Part shown: positions 53,344 to 60,856 of the stretch, one piece after another
Layout: every line of letters begins with the position of its first letter
How positions within the stretch are numbered: position 1 is the stretch's first letter
Source: an uncultured Desulfobulbaceae bacterium
Lineage (GTDB): Bacteria; Desulfobacterota; Desulfobulbia; Desulfobulbales; BM004
Length of the DNA: 64,000 nucleotides
Assembly: GCA_947259115.1 (NCBI GenBank)
Contig: CAMYKS010000034.1
Span: 30,726 to 94,725, forward strand
Direction: 5' to 3'
Notes under the pieces: generated by a model
Told to the model about the DNA's origin: nothing
The model's database searches: none
What the model saw: the letters and a program-made list of their open reading frames with translations, nothing else
Program-made: the position numbers and the translations under genes

Positions 53344-53955
53344 TTACTTCATTGGCTGCCTTGTGACAGTTTTCCACTTTTCTGGTGCAGCTCGTCTTAT
53401 GTCGCTTAAATATATTTCGTGATGTTTACCAACCCTCCGACTGCCATTTTCTTCGATGAATAAATGTACTTTTTCAATTGTAGGCCCCTCCTCCGAAAAG
53501 GGGCCAATATGCATTGTCTGTGCCGCCTTGCCTTCCTTGAATGATTCAAACCGAACCAATGGCAGTGAAATGGGTTCCTTCTTTTTTTCCACTTCTTTCG
53601 TTGCTATTTCGACCATTTCTTTTGATATGAATGGCGGTTGCATAATCATTATAGTCCACTTGCAGGTATCCTTGTTTCCCATAGCGAATGCGGACATGTT
53701 ATCAGCCCACCAGAGAGCTTCGAGAGGCAACACTCCGTAATCGATCCCCATATCACCTTTTTTGACCATGAACTTCAATGTGTAGGCAAGTGGAAACCGA
53801 GCTTCAATTGCATCACTGAATGATTGCGATGTGATTGGGTCTCCTTCACCATCAACCATGAGAAAGTTCACCTGCGGAAGCTCGACAATGTCTACTTTCT
53901 TGGTGGAGGGTTTGTATATGTGTTTAAGCTTCTTTTTGTAGTCTGTTTTTTTCAT
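53344..53955 (-). CDS. GyrI-like small-molecule-binding domain protein
   Basis: A 203-residue cytoplasmic protein resembling the GyrI-like/effector-binding family: V-D-I-V-E-L-P-Q-V-N-F-L-M-V-D-G-E-G-D-P near the start, a central Y-G-V-L-P-L-E-A-L-W-W block, and H-I-G-P-F-S-E-E-G-P-T-I near residue 150 followed by H-H-E-I-Y-L-S-D-I-R-R. Family members bind drugs or other small ligands; GyrI itself protects gyrase. There is no DNA-binding domain. It carries its own promoter region and lies in the accessory patch. Confidence 0.75.
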   Translation of the reverse strand: MKKTDYKKKLKHIYKPSTKKVDIVELPQVNFLMVDGEGDPITSQSFSDAIEARFPLAYTLKFMVKKGDMGIDYGVLPLEALWWADNMSAFAMGNKDTCKWTIMIMQPPFISKEMVEIATKEVEKKKEPISLPLVRFESFKEGKAAQTMHIGPFSEEGPTIEKVHLFIEENGSRRVGKHHEIYLSDIRRAAPEKWKTVTRQPMK

Positions 53956-54580
53956 TGATATTAGCAGTTTAAAGCCAATAATTTGTTATCTGATGAAATT
54001 GCCGACTCAAACATCCATATTGTTTAGTTTTGCCTTTGCCCGAATGACATAAACCCTACAAACCATTTTTTTATAATCAATCCTTACCTGAAAGACAAAG
54101 CTTGAATTTGCCAGGTTAATATATTTATATCTCACTATTAACAGGCTTGTGTTTCTGAATATTATACAATGGATGTTGTAGATGTTATTGGTTCAATATA
54201 TTATTTGCATAATGGCCCCTGTTGTGCTTTTTAAAGATAGCTACATTATGCTTGGGGTGCTGGCTGTGATTAGTCTCTTTGTTCACATTTGGACATCTAG
54301 AAAGTACCTTAAAGCCACTGGAGCCTATCCTGGCTCATGAGGACGATGTCAACCCACCACCGTGAGTGGTGAAATAGCAGGCAATAATCAATCCAAAGGT
54401 CAGGATATGCGGTTTTTGAATATATTATCTGTTGTTAATCAGCTAACATTAGCTTTAGCGTACGGGCTTTTGGTGTATGTAGCCATCCAGAGAATGAATG
54501 TATAAAGTCAATTTGACTTAACATAACTGCAACTGGCCGGCATGGTTTGGCAGTGAGATTGATTTAAGATAATTACTATT
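53956..54580. other. Intergenic gap with one possible small membrane peptide
   Basis: A 42-codon frame at 54212-54340 encodes a peptide with one hydrophobic segment (L-G-V-L-A-V-I-S-L-F-V) and a basic tail, but it has no clear ribosome binding site or recognised family. Otherwise nothing is seen. The gap is AT-rich relative to the following gene. Confidence 0.35.
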
Positions 54581-54949
54581 TTGTTTAACCAACTCAGCCC
54601 TGAACCGGGCAAAAAATTGGCAAGGACACTTGAAGAGAGGATTATACGGGAATGGAATGTGGTACTTATCGGGTACCCTTCGACGACGAGGAGTTTCCTG
54701 ATGGACAAAACAGTCGCGCTGCACCTTCTGCAAGCCATGATTGACTACTTCGAGGCCGGCAATCAGCAAACGGATGGGGTGGCCAAGGCCATTATCGAAA
54801 GTGATTTCGAATATCTTGACCATTGGCAGGCGGAAATAGGACGCCGCAAGGCAGAGGGTGAGTGGACTGGGATTCAGGCGCCTGAGGCCGAGATCGTCGT
54901 CGGGGCCCTGCGCGCAATTCACAAGCAGCTCGAAGACCTGCCCCGCTGA
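54581..54949 (+). CDS. Protein of unknown function in accessory patch
   Basis: A 122-residue soluble protein, mostly helical, with acidic C-terminal half (E-A-E-I-V-V-G-A-L-R-A-I-H-K-Q-L). Its DNA is visibly richer in G and C than its surroundings, a sign of separate origin. I do not recognise a family. The only in-frame starts are a TTG at 54581, which lacks a good ribosome binding site, and an ATG at 54701. An overlapping minus-strand frame is judged to be its shadow. Confidence 0.45.
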   Translation: MFNQLSPEPGKKLARTLEERIIREWNVVLIGYPSTTRSFLMDKTVALHLLQAMIDYFEAGNQQTDGVAKAIIESDFEYLDHWQAEIGRRKAEGEWTGIQAPEAEIVVGALRAIHKQLEDLPR

Positions 54950-55039
54950 GTTTTCGGCAATTAGAGAAATTAGTAATACATGAAACATACAGCTCATGGT
55001 TAAACGGCAGGGTCGGCGAATAACTACAAACAATGTCAA

Positions 55040-55576
55040 GTGATTACCTTGAAAGCAATATCAGGGGCAGACCCGGATTATACTAAAATTTTTACAATAA
55101 TAAATTTGAGACGTAATAAAATTATTTCTGAAGTATGGGAAGCATTCGGTCACTTTCGACGTCCTAATACATTTATTCGGGGAACTTGCGGCTGTGATGA
55201 ATGTATGGAGCACGAGGACGTTATGCAGAGGTTCGATCCTAATAACTTACCCCTGGAGCAATTGAATAAACCAGGATGGGACCCTATCTGTTTTGCATCC
55301 TACGAGGCATTTGCGTATTTCATGCCTGGCCTTGTCAAGTTGCTACTTAATCATACAGATGACTACGTTCAGCAGTTTATTTTTCATGTTGAACAAACGG
55401 ATCGGCTGGTCGAATTAACGCCCGAGCAGGCTCATGCACTTACGCACGTATTAGATTTTCTAGTTCTTCACAGAACCAAGGCACTGGAAGACAACCTAGT
55501 AATTGATGATCTCTACAGGACCAGAGAGAGCCTTGAACAAGTCGCTGGTGGGGACGCCAAAAAACCGCTTATGTGA
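55040..55576 (+). CDS. Protein of unknown function with C-x-C-x-x-C motif
   Basis: A 178-residue soluble protein. It has E-A-F-G-H-F-R-R-P followed by G-T-C-G-C-D-E-C (C-x-C-x-x-C), then Y-E-A-F-A-Y-F-M-P-G-L. The motif set resembles hypothetical proteins often found in gene cassettes and mobile regions, but I cannot name the family with confidence. It starts at GTG; a nearby ATG at 55033 is out of frame. Its last codons run into the right copy of the ~66 bp repeat. Confidence 0.55.
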   Translation: MITLKAISGADPDYTKIFTIINLRRNKIISEVWEAFGHFRRPNTFIRGTCGCDECMEHEDVMQRFDPNNLPLEQLNKPGWDPICFASYEAFAYFMPGLVKLLLNHTDDYVQQFIFHVEQTDRLVELTPEQAHALTHVLDFLVLHRTKALEDNLVIDDLYRTRESLEQVAGGDAKKPLM

Positions 55577-55637
55577 ACCGTAGAGCAGTCCCAAATACTC
55601 AATGTAACATTCAGTATGTCTAAGTGTTTGACAACTT
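55568..55637 (+). repeat. ~66 bp repeat, right copy
   Basis: The repeat begins within the last three codons of the upstream gene (CTTATGTGAACC) and ends near TTTGACAAC. It matches the left copy at 52201-52269 in inverted orientation. Within and after it, TAACATTCA and TGAATGTTA form a 9-bp stem with a 24-28 base loop. Confidence 0.65.
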
Positions 55638-55750
55638 TTGAATGTTATACGTGAAATCGTATGCGCATATTTTGTGCACCCTTAATGATCATTATGGCAA
55701 GTTCTGGCGCTTTGATTGCGAGTCGCTACAATTAAACAGAGGTGTGCTTT

Positions 55751-56158
55751 ATGCGTGAAATTATTTCTGTTTCAACTTCAAGTCGTGAAGAGCTTGTGGA
55801 TATTACTGTTCAGGTTCAGGAAGCAGTTGCACGATCAGGAGTTAAAGACGGACTGGTTGTGCTGTATGTGCAGGGAGCCACTGCAGCTCTGATGATCCAG
55901 GAGAACTGGGATGAGAGCGTGCAGACCGATGTTGTTAATCTGTTGCGCAAACTTATCCCCAGGGGCGTCTGGCTGCATGATCAACAGGACGGGAATGGCG
56001 ATAGCCATTTAAAGGCCGGTCTGGTTGGACCTTCTGAATCAATTCCCATCATAGGCTCCAGGCTGGGCCTTTCCCAGTGGCAGAATGTTTTTCTCTGTGA
56101 ATTTGACGGCCCCCGCTCGGAACGGGTGGTGGTGTGTACAGTTATTGAGGATAGATAG
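55751..56158 (+). CDS. YjbQ/UPF0047-family protein
   Basis: A complete 135-residue protein of the YjbQ family (secondary thiamine-phosphate synthase activity reported for some members). It has V-L-Y-V-Q-G-A-T-A-A-L, a W-L-H-D-Q segment, the conserved D-G-N-G-D-S-H-L-K-A-G-L-V-G-P-S loop and G-x-W-Q-N/x-V-F-L-C-E-F-D-G-P-R at the end. GAGGTG lies before the ATG at 55751. It stands alone between the accessory patch and repeat copy B. Confidence 0.85.
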   Translation: MREIISVSTSSREELVDITVQVQEAVARSGVKDGLVVLYVQGATAALMIQENWDESVQTDVVNLLRKLIPRGVWLHDQQDGNGDSHLKAGLVGPSESIPIIGSRLGLSQWQNVFLCEFDGPRSERVVVCTVIEDR

Positions 56159-56225
56159 ATTGGAGTGATGGATGTAGTAAATTCGAGTGCCTAAAGTTAC
56201 GAGTGTCTAAAGTGAGCTAAAATTA

Positions 56226-56523
56226 CTAACCCGAATATTTCATGAACAGTTTTGAGAAATTAGTTTAAATATCTGTTTTGTGATTTAAATTTTGTGTTTT
56301 CAGTGTATTTTTCCGGTTACAGTTTGTACCAAGTGACGGAATAGATTTTTTTCAAAACTGTTCACCCTTCGGGCAAGCCGATACATCCGTATAGCCTGCA
56401 GTGTTAGGCGTTTCGCATACTAAAGTATAGCTCAAACGTTAGGCGTTTCGCATACTAAAGTATAGCTCAAACGACTTACACTTTGTCCATCCTGCGTCTC
56501 GACTCGTGAAAAATTCGGACTAA
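56226..56523 (+). repeat. Dispersed MITE-like element, copy B with internal 35-bp duplication
   Basis: This is the inverted counterpart of copy A (20063-20326). It has the same ends (CTAACCCGAATATTTCATGA and, on the other strand, TTAGTCCGAATTTTTCACGA). It is longer because a 35-bp unit, starting TTAGGCGTTTCGCATAC, is present twice in direct tandem (56404-56438 and 56439-56473). No coding frame is conserved between copies. Confidence 0.75.
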
Positions 56524-56630
56524 AGATATAAAAGACTGACAAAGCGTTGCAGAATCAATCTTTATCCTATATCTCCCTCGCCCCCTCGATCCCTTGTGTC
56601 TGTCAATCATCGTTTGTTTCGTAAAACGAT

Positions 56631-56658
56631 AATCGTCAGCAGTTTTGTATGCTGACAA
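56631..56658. repeat. 28-bp palindromic repeat, copy 1
   Basis: It contains the arms GTCAGCA and TGCTGAC around GTTTTGTA. The full 28 bases are identical, in inverted orientation, to 63636-63663. It may be an intergenic hairpin element. Confidence 0.7.
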
Positions 56659-56672
56659 TCCTCTATCCCTTA

Positions 56673-56700
56673 TAAAAAAACGCGGGCCGAAGACCCGGAG
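56673..56700 (-). terminator. Rho-independent terminator of the selenoprotein gene
   Basis: On the minus strand CCGGGTCTTCGGCCCG forms a short GC stem with a CTTC loop and is followed by GCGTTTTTTT. It lies about 56 bp after the stop codon at 56756. Confidence 0.75.
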
Positions 56701-56755
56701 ATCTACGACCCACATTCAAGGGGAGGCCATGTATAATTACTTGAGATAATAGTTG

Positions 56756-58111
56756 CTAAATAGATGATACCTCAAAGGAGCCGTTGGGGCTGACCTGTAC
56801 GACCGCATCCAGATATCTTGCCTTGTAGCCATTTTCCTGGAGAGTTTTTAGTGCCATACCAGCCATAATGCCTGTATTGCAGTGAATTATCAGTTCTTTA
56901 TCTTTGGGTAGCTCAGCCAGACGGGCCGTAAGCTCAGATTGTGGAATAGTGACTGCCCCTGGGATTGTGCCCGTCATCCCACTGTCGCGGACATCGAGAA
57001 TGATTTTGTCTGCGGGTTTGTCAGCAACCACCAGTTTAAATTCGTCAATGCTGATCTGGCCTGGTTTGAGTTTTTTGACATAAACGATCTCGTCGGCAGG
57101 CTCACCCGGGAAGAACTTACCGTCCCAGGCCTTGGCTCCGCCTTTTAAAACGCTGGTATTCTTGTAACCCCAAGCGTTGACAAGCGCAAAGGTCTCAGCG
57201 CTGGCCTGCTCATCATTATAGAGAATGATCGGGGCGGATTTATCCTTGGGAAATTTGTCTTTTGCAACAGCAAGGCCTTCTTCAGGGATGGAAACCGCTC
57301 CCTTGATATGTCCGGAAGTTGCCGCCTCTTTGGATCGGAGATCAACGAGCACGTATGCAGTATCGTCGTGGATCATCTTTTTCAGTCCGCTTGGCTCAGC
57401 AACTACTAAACCTTTGGCTTTTTTCCAACCGGGAATACCTGAACTGAGAACCTTAGTATTGGTGTAACCGAGTGCTTCTGCCTCACGGGCAGAAAATGGG
57501 CTCAGGGTTCAGGTGGGCCCTCCGCAGTAAAAGACCAAAAGCCTGTCTTTATCCTGTGGCAGCATTGCAGTGCAGTCTTGCTCAAACTTGCCGTAGGGCA
57601 GAGAAATTGCCGTGGGTATATGTCCATTCAGGTATGCCCCGGTGGGCCGGGCGTCCACCAGTGTGTAATTGCCCTTTTCAGGACCCATAGCAACCAGTTT
57701 TACTACTTCGGCGTTGGTGATCTTCTGGTGCTCAGGCACCTTATAGGGCATCTTGACTGAAATCTCAGAAGCCATAGGATTTTTGGGGTCTCCGGAAATG
57801 CCGACAAGAATTTCTTTTTTGGCGGGAAGCTTCAGTATTTCATCGGCTCCGGCTGTTTTATCACCTTTGATAACACTGGTCTTGTCATCGTATTTCACTA
57901 TCCAGATCAATGTGCCTACCTTCACCTGCAGGGTGTTGAAATCCTTTGAAACAGCACCCAGGTTGCCCCGGATTGTATCGGCTTGGGCGGTGTGGCATTT
58001 TTTGCAGCCACCGGCAATTGTCGGTTTACCTGCCTCTGAAAATTCAGCCCCGCCGAAAGTGGCTGCGACAAGAGTTGCCAGGAGCAGTGACATTTTATTT
58101 TTCAATAGCAT
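56756..58111 (-). CDS. Selenocysteine-containing exported multi-rhodanese (in-frame UGA at 57511-57509)
   Basis: Read through the TGA at 57511-57509 this is one 451-residue protein. AGGAGG precedes the ATG at 58111. A signal peptide (1-27) is followed by a C-K-K-C-H haem-like motif (36-40), a beta-rich domain (about 45-125), and a first rhodanese domain ending in F-Y-C-G-G-P-T-U (Cys196, Sec201). The sequence continues in frame as T-L-S-P and E-A-L-G-Y-T-N, the normal rhodanese end. A second rhodanese (about 250-335) lacks the active Cys, and a third (about 365-435) has H-C-N-T-G (Cys410). Cys homologues with C-G-G-x-x-C are known to me from related bacteria. Recoding is inferred, supported by the downstream hairpin. 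Confidence 0.88.
57476..57494 (-). promoter_or_regulatory. Bacterial SECIS-like hairpin
   Basis: In the mRNA, UUCUGCC and GGCAGAA form a perfect 7-bp stem with a CGUGA loop, beginning 15 bases after the UGA. The loop G is about 23 bases from the UGA. Bacterial SECIS elements sit 16-37 bases downstream and need a G among the first two loop bases, which this satisfies. It overlaps coding sequence, as bacterial SECIS do. Confidence 0.8.
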
Positions 58112-58443
58112 TTTTTCCTCCTCACATCTGAAAAGTTTAACGGTACAAGGTGATCTTGTCCTTGGTTGCAGTTAATTTAGCAAAAGATGTGCCAATTCAA
58201 GCCGGAGGATTATTTTATTCTCATAAAAAACAAAAATAAAATAAAGCCAGCCGCGGGGAGAACGCTGAAAATTTTGGCAAAAACTTGATATGTTTAGAGA
58301 AAGACAGGGAAGACGATGAGGGTTTTTGCAAAAAGAACAGCCCCCAAATTTCCTTTGATAAAGAAGTAATATAAGACCTGTAGCGGATGTTAATGGGACA
58401 TCCGCGTTAATTCGTTAACAGGTTAACGTTAAGTTAACATAAA
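58112..58443. other. Intergenic gap between two leftward genes
   Basis: It holds the leader of the selenoprotein gene, an 8-bp hairpin (58383-58405) and a cluster of GTTAAC-type palindromes (about 58406-58439). No gene is recognised. Confidence 0.4.
58383..58405 (-). terminator. Hairpin after the LEA14-like gene
   Basis: GCGGATGT pairs with ACATCCGC around a 7-base loop, about 38 bp after the stop of the leftward gene. There is no T tract, so it is a weak candidate. Confidence 0.35.
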
Positions 58444-58947
58444 TTAAAAGGATTGTGGGTTTTGCTGGGTTATTTTCTGCAAAGGAATGATGCCCTGTTT
58501 ATCAAAGGAAAAACGTTGGGCAAACAAACGGCTTCCTCCCACCAGAATAGAACCTTGCATGGTAAAGGCGACATCGGATTTGTTAGGCAGTTTGTTGAAG
58601 AGTTGGACTATATCCCAATAAGCACTTGAGAGACGCAACGTCAAGTTACCGTATTCCTGGGGTACGATTGTTTGGGTCACGTTACTTTTCCCGGAAAAAA
58701 CCTTTATGCCTTCAAGGTGTAACGTGTAATCCACTCCCTGAATGGTAAGGGCTTTCTCATTTGGATTAAACACCCTGAGATCAGCCAGCAGATTGACATG
58801 GCTCAGTGTTATATCCTGGACGTCAACCCGCATGAGATTTACTTCAGGGGGCACAGCTTTGATAGTGCTGCACGAGGAGAGCGGAAATGCAATAAGAAGC
58901 ACAATGAGTATAAGAAACCAATTGATACTGTTTGACAGGTTGGTCAT
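58444..58947 (-). CDS. LEA14-like (water-stress/WHy domain) lipoprotein
   Basis: A 167-residue product with signal sequence ending L-S-S-C, a lipobox. The mature part is one WHy/LEA14-type domain: M-R-V-D-V-Q-D-I-T-L-S-H-V-N-L-L-A-D-L-R-V-F-N-P-N-E is the characteristic N-terminal strand set, followed by G-V-D-Y-T-L-H-L-E-G-I-K-V and a P-Q-E-Y-G strand. GGAG precedes the ATG at 58947. The open frame extends to 59028, where it enters a solo repeat end, so that extension is not genuine. The role in bacteria is unclear, perhaps envelope stress. Confidence 0.8.
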   Translation of the reverse strand: MTNLSNSINWFLILIVLLIAFPLSSCSTIKAVPPEVNLMRVDVQDITLSHVNLLADLRVFNPNEKALTIQGVDYTLHLEGIKVFSGKSNVTQTIVPQEYGNLTLRLSSAYWDIVQLFNKLPNKSDVAFTMQGSILVGGSRLFAQRFSFDKQGIIPLQKITQQNPQSF

Positions 58948-59019
58948 GGCAAAGCTCCGGTTGAAGAAGTAATTGGATGCATTTTGCATCCAGGCAGCTT
59001 TATAGAGTTCCTGGTCCGC

Positions 59020-59054
59020 ATTTTTCAAAACTGTTCATGAAATATTCGGGCTGA
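59020..59054 (-). repeat. Solo left end of the dispersed element, copy C
   Basis: TTTTTCAAAACTGTTCATGA followed by AATATTCGGGCTGA matches the left end of copies A and B (20291-20326) almost exactly. The rest of the element is absent. It lies just upstream of the LEA14-like gene, between divergent genes. Confidence 0.65.
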
Positions 59055-59236
59055 TAGTTATTTTCATACATTAACCAAAACGATTAAATTTAAAAAGAAT
59101 TATTTGAAAACGAAAAAAGAACCCCAAAACAAGATGATAAAATAAATAAATCTGGTAACTTTACTGACATAACTGTAGTTTACTATGGAGATGCATTAAG
59201 ATTCTTTGTAATGAAAGGGGTTCAGCGAGGAAAAAC

Positions 59237-60169
59237 ATGATGAAAAAGATATTTTTGAGCCTACTGTGCAGCCTCGTGGTAATGAGTGTGTTTTCGGCGC
59301 AGAATATATTCGCTGGATCTACCCTGCAGATCAGTGCTGTTCCAGGGGTGAGCATCTGGTTGGATAAAAAATTAATAGGTAAAACAACCAGGGAACAGAA
59401 TGGCTTGCTGGTTACAGATTTGGCCCCGGGTGAATACGCCCTGAAGGCATCTCTGCCGGGGTATGACACCTCGGAAACCTTGCTCACGGTGGGAAATAAT
59501 CAATCCATTGAGTGGCGCATCATACTTGCCAAACCAACCATGCTGGTTGAGGATGCTGTCAAGCGTGTGGACAGTTCAATGTTCGAGGCAAAACCCACAG
59601 GCACAGTCGTTCTGAGGAGTATCCCGCTCAATGCGGAAATTTTTTTTAACGGTGAGCCAATGGGTTTAACAGATAAAAAACTCACATATGTACCGGCTGC
59701 CGAGCATACGGTAAAATTTGTTTTCCAGCAGCAGGAACTGGTAGAAAATTTTTCCCTGCAGCCCGATGAGTTCATCCTGTTAAGAGCTGATATTACTGCA
59801 GGAAAAATTGTCAAGGAGACCGTCCGAATCGAATCAAAGATGGGCCCGGGTGTAATTAAAATGCAGACGTCCAGGAAAAGAAAGCCGGCCATGTTTCCCC
59901 ATAGAAGGCACCAGGAGATGTACGGCTGTGCAAATTGTCATCATGGCAGGGACAGCGAGGGCAAAAAGGTTCCTTATACCGAGGGTATGGAAATTCAGCA
60001 TTGTGTTACATGCCATAATCAAAAGATGGAAAATAAGAAGTTAAACAGCTTGATGCTGGCCTCCCATACCAAGTGTAAAGGGTGCCATAAGAAGGTGGTG
60101 ACAGAATCAGGAACAGCAGGCCCCATAGCCAAATGCATGGGTTGTCATGAAGTTAAGGAGGATGAATGA
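59237..60169 (+). CDS. PEGA-domain protein fused to a cytochrome c3-type tetrahaem domain
   Basis: The 310-residue product has a signal peptide (1-27), two PEGA-like repeats (about 30-95: S-I-W-L-D-K-K-L-I-G-K-T with L-A-P-G-E-Y-A-L-K-A; about 120-185: A-E-I-F-F-N-G-E-P-M-G-L-T) and a C-terminal haem domain (about 220-310) with four C-x-x-C-H motifs after F-P-H-R-R-H. The haem part is similar to the cytochrome at 28478. PEGA domains are surface or wall modules, so the fusion may hold a periplasmic electron carrier at the cell surface. AGGA lies before the ATG. It is divergent from the LEA14-like gene. Confidence 0.8.
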   Translation: MMKKIFLSLLCSLVVMSVFSAQNIFAGSTLQISAVPGVSIWLDKKLIGKTTREQNGLLVTDLAPGEYALKASLPGYDTSETLLTVGNNQSIEWRIILAKPTMLVEDAVKRVDSSMFEAKPTGTVVLRSIPLNAEIFFNGEPMGLTDKKLTYVPAAEHTVKFVFQQQELVENFSLQPDEFILLRADITAGKIVKETVRIESKMGPGVIKMQTSRKRKPAMFPHRRHQEMYGCANCHHGRDSEGKKVPYTEGMEIQHCVTCHNQKMENKKLNSLMLASHTKCKGCHKKVVTESGTAGPIAKCMGCHEVKEDE

Positions 60170-60338
60170 GTGTTACTCAGGGGGTGTTTTCAGGCGCTCA
60201 ATCAGGTCTTAAGAAAGTCCCTGCTGGTCCATTAAGAAATTTTTGCGCATGAAAATAGTACAATTTTTTTCATAAATCGGGTAGTAAACTGATACAAAAA
60301 TACTATGCAATATTTCAAACCATATTCTGGAGGATGAA

Positions 60339-60707
60339 TTGGAAAAAGATATTTCGGAAAGCAATCAAAGATCTGAAGAGCGCGCACCTTTAGACTTTCA
60401 GGTTGATTATATACACGAGGGAGATTATGTCCTTTCCTTCAGCAAGAACATATCACTCGGTGGTATGTATCTCTGCACACCGGATCCTCCTGAGCCGGGG
60501 AGCAAGCTTAAACTTATTTTTCCTGTTGAAGAATATTACCAGGCAGAGGTCATGGCAGTTGTCGTTTGGATTAACAGGGCGCCCAATGTTGATGAAATTG
60601 GTATGGGGGTGCAGTTTTTAAGCCCTCTTTCTGCAAATCTGAAAGAAAATATCATGAAGCATGTTAAGCGCATTGAGATCCTCAAAGAGTTTGAGGGATT
60701 TGCCTGA
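60339..60707 (+). CDS. PilZ-domain protein with TTG start
   Basis: A 122-residue single PilZ domain. R-S-E-E-R (R-x-x-x-R) near residue 11 and N-I-S-L-G-G (N-x-S-x-x-G) near residue 38 are the cyclic di-GMP-binding motifs, and both are intact. Such small PilZ proteins regulate motility or secretion. The TTG at 60339 is preceded by GGAGG at 5 bases; the ATG at 60334 is in another frame and soon stops, so TTG is the start. No other cyclic di-GMP gene is adjacent. Confidence 0.85.
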   Translation: MEKDISESNQRSEERAPLDFQVDYIHEGDYVLSFSKNISLGGMYLCTPDPPEPGSKLKLIFPVEEYYQAEVMAVVVWINRAPNVDEIGMGVQFLSPLSANLKENIMKHVKRIEILKEFEGFA

Positions 60708-60856
60708 TTTTCAATTGAGCTCATAAGATACCGGCCCGTTTCTGTTTTGGCTCATCATGAGCCGGATAATTTTTTCCCCGCGACATGCAGAATTGCAGCT
60801 CCCTTGCGGCAGATAAGGGCAGACTTCGAGCCGGCAAGGACTCCCCTGAGGTAAGA

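Larger units (their letters stand above)
56159..56755. other. Repeat-filled intergenic gap
   Basis: It contains repeat copy B (56226-56523), a C-rich degenerate tract (about 56577-56596), a 28-bp palindromic repeat (56631-56658) shared with 63636-63663, and a terminator for the minus-strand selenoprotein gene (56673-56700). No gene is recognised. Confidence 0.6.

Noticed and set aside
54518..55039. Minus-strand 173-codon frame
   Set aside because: It overlaps the plus-strand gene 54581-54949, has no domain and poor start context; the plus frame is more protein-like.
56756..57509. Separate truncated rhodanese gene starting at 57376, with the upstream frame as a pseudogene
   Set aside because: The frames are in the same phase, the only interruption is UGA at a known redox-Cys site, the bridging codons are a normal rhodanese end, and a SECIS-like hairpin follows.
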